Below are positions 62,670-64,000 of a stretch of 64,000 nucleotides of DNA, in pieces. The stretch comes from Diadema setosum (Eukaryota; Echinodermata; Echinoidea; Diadematoida; Diadematidae): contig CM067062.1 in assembly GCA_033980235.1 (NCBI GenBank), forward strand, positions 2,137,709-2,201,708. The letters are read 5' to 3'. Under the pieces are notes generated by a model that had not been told where the DNA came from, did no database searches, and saw only the letters and a list, made by a program, of their open reading frames with translations. Made by a program: the position numbers and the translations under genes. The first letter of the stretch is position 1. The number at the start of each line of letters is the position of its first letter.

Positions 62670-64000
62670 ACAGAAGCTTTGAATTACTAAAGTACGTTGA
62701 CTTGGAAATATTCAGTTTTAAATTTAGAGGTTTGAAAGATGTTGAAAATTGTGCATTTAAATTATACAGTCATTGGACTTTATACATATACATCTATATA
62801 ATTGCCTATATGAACCTTTTGAAATCATCACAAGTGAATAGAAAAATTAATGACTGAGAGATACAACACCAAACTATACACCAGAATGTGGACTTTGCCG
62901 TTTAGCTGCAATGTCATGTTACACGTGTATAAGCGTTTTCTCTCATTACGATTTGAAGGAAGGAGGAAAAAAGAAAAGACCGAGGGATTGAGAATCGCCT
63001 GTTCAAGTACATAGTAACCATTGTAACACTCAAACAACAAAATCAAAATTACCAAAAGACGAATAGGGCAGTCTAATTTCGTAAATACACTTCGGAGATT
63101 ATTATTATTTTTTTTTTGTGGTTTAAACAGTTGCCAATATTTTGTTTGTATGCAAATATTTCTTAAAACCGCTATAATATTACACGTATTCAAAGAATAC
63201 CATATACCTGGTAGGCAGTTCAAGGCGAACCCATTAATGCAAAACTCAAACGCAGCAAGAAAGTGACACAATGAATTGAAGTTTTAATTGATATAATTGC
63301 TTTCCTTCGGTTGTAGCATTAATATAAACGCCGTGTTGTCTAGTGGCAGATGTCAGTACGTCATAATCAGGTTAGCGGTGCCTGCATTAACGCCTGTATG
63401 CACTTCACGTCAAGCGTATGTTACTCAGTGTTATGAAAAGTCGTCTAAAGTTCACCGAAAGAAGTAGAAAAAAAAACTTAACATGTATTCATCCTGTGGG
63501 ATGTGGAATTTTTGCGAAAATATACCCACTACTTCATTACATGAAAACACATTTGATTACATTAATTATATAATATAGTATTCTCTGACTTAAATTTTGA
63601 TAAAGCAGGATAGATTGAAGTATGGCATTACCATGTTATGTCGTCATTACCTTTTCGACAAAAGAGAACGATGAAGCAATAAGTTGTCGCCTAAACCTCC
63701 TTAAGTAGGTTGGAAGAACTCTGGAGTATAATTCATGTATTATTACTCATTTCATCAAGACATGAAGTAGCTTGACCAGGACTACATATATCAAGACAAC
63801 ATATTGCAGCGCGAGCTCATGGGTTTTGAAGCTGTTAAGGCATGCAGGGGGGGGGGGAATCGTATTAAACAACATTTCAAATTGATGGGCTCATACTAGG
63901 ATCATATTCAAATCCATCCAGTGTCTTTTGTAGTTTTGTAGGTATTCAAAAACATGTCATTATTTTCATCTGCGCGTTTACCACTAACAAATTACTCTCT
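62670..64000. other. Gene-free AT-rich DNA to the window edge
   Basis: A 147-codon minus frame (62828-63271) is Asn/Leu/Ile/Phe-rich and looks like AT-rich chance sequence. A G11 run lies at 63847-63857. Confidence 0.5.

Noticed and set aside
62828..63271. 147-codon minus frame
   Set aside because: AT-rich chance frame dominated by Asn, Leu, Ile and Phe; no domain or start context.

Overview
This window is a gene-poor piece of an animal nuclear genome. It is AT-rich and full of long (TA)n, (CA)n, (CT)n and C-homopolymer tracts. It holds DNA-transposon-derived MITEs, a decayed LINE 3' end, a tRNA-derived SINE, and a few non-repetitive islands that look like regulatory DNA or single exons. There is no operon structure, and the longest ATG-to-stop frame is about 170 codons. 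Most longer frames run through simple repeats. The repeat types, the scattered AGGCCTA words and the compact MITEs would suit a marine invertebrate deuterostome such as an echinoderm. That assignment is an inference; no gene here fixes the species.

Layout. 1-9 kb: simple repeats, an unidentified 170-codon ORF (2532-3044), motif clusters near 2.3 and 4.5 kb, a TATA-type promoter candidate at 5.7 kb, and the first copy of a TTAA-flanked MITE (family B, 4707-4938). 9-25 kb: short duplications, a GATA/octamer cluster (11.87 kb), a 46-bp inverted repeat pair (12.53/13.46 kb) enclosing the second family-B copy, and the first copy of a hairpin MITE (family A, 23123-23513). 25-44 kb: mostly unannotated sequence with three compound (CA)n(TA)n arrays and several CpG-richer unique islands. 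At 44.03-44.15 kb, plus strand, lies the best protein-coding candidate: a first exon with in-frame upstream stop, strong Kozak ATG, signal-peptide-like segment and perfect GTAAGT donor. No following exon could be recognised. 45-58 kb: intron-like or intergenic sequence with a CACTA-like non-autonomous element (47.6-48.1 kb), two more family-A copies, a possible minus-strand terminal exon (53.07-53.31 kb), a long-TIR MITE with a CRE in each arm (54.6-55.1 kb), and a regulatory-looking island with a DR5 nuclear-receptor site (56.4 kb). 59-64 kb: a hammerhead ribozyme fold with all core positions present (59921-59964), then a CR1/L2-type LINE 3' fragment joined tail-to-tail to a minus-strand SINE.

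The most interesting object is the hammerhead motif: intact stem I, CUGANGA core, GAAA, a 3-bp stem III and a UA cleavage site. This compact type I form is known from Penelope-like retroelements and metazoan retrozymes. The second theme is hairpin-forming MITEs, one of which carries CRE palindromes; the window as a whole has nine perfect TGACGTCA octamers, where base composition predicts fewer than one.
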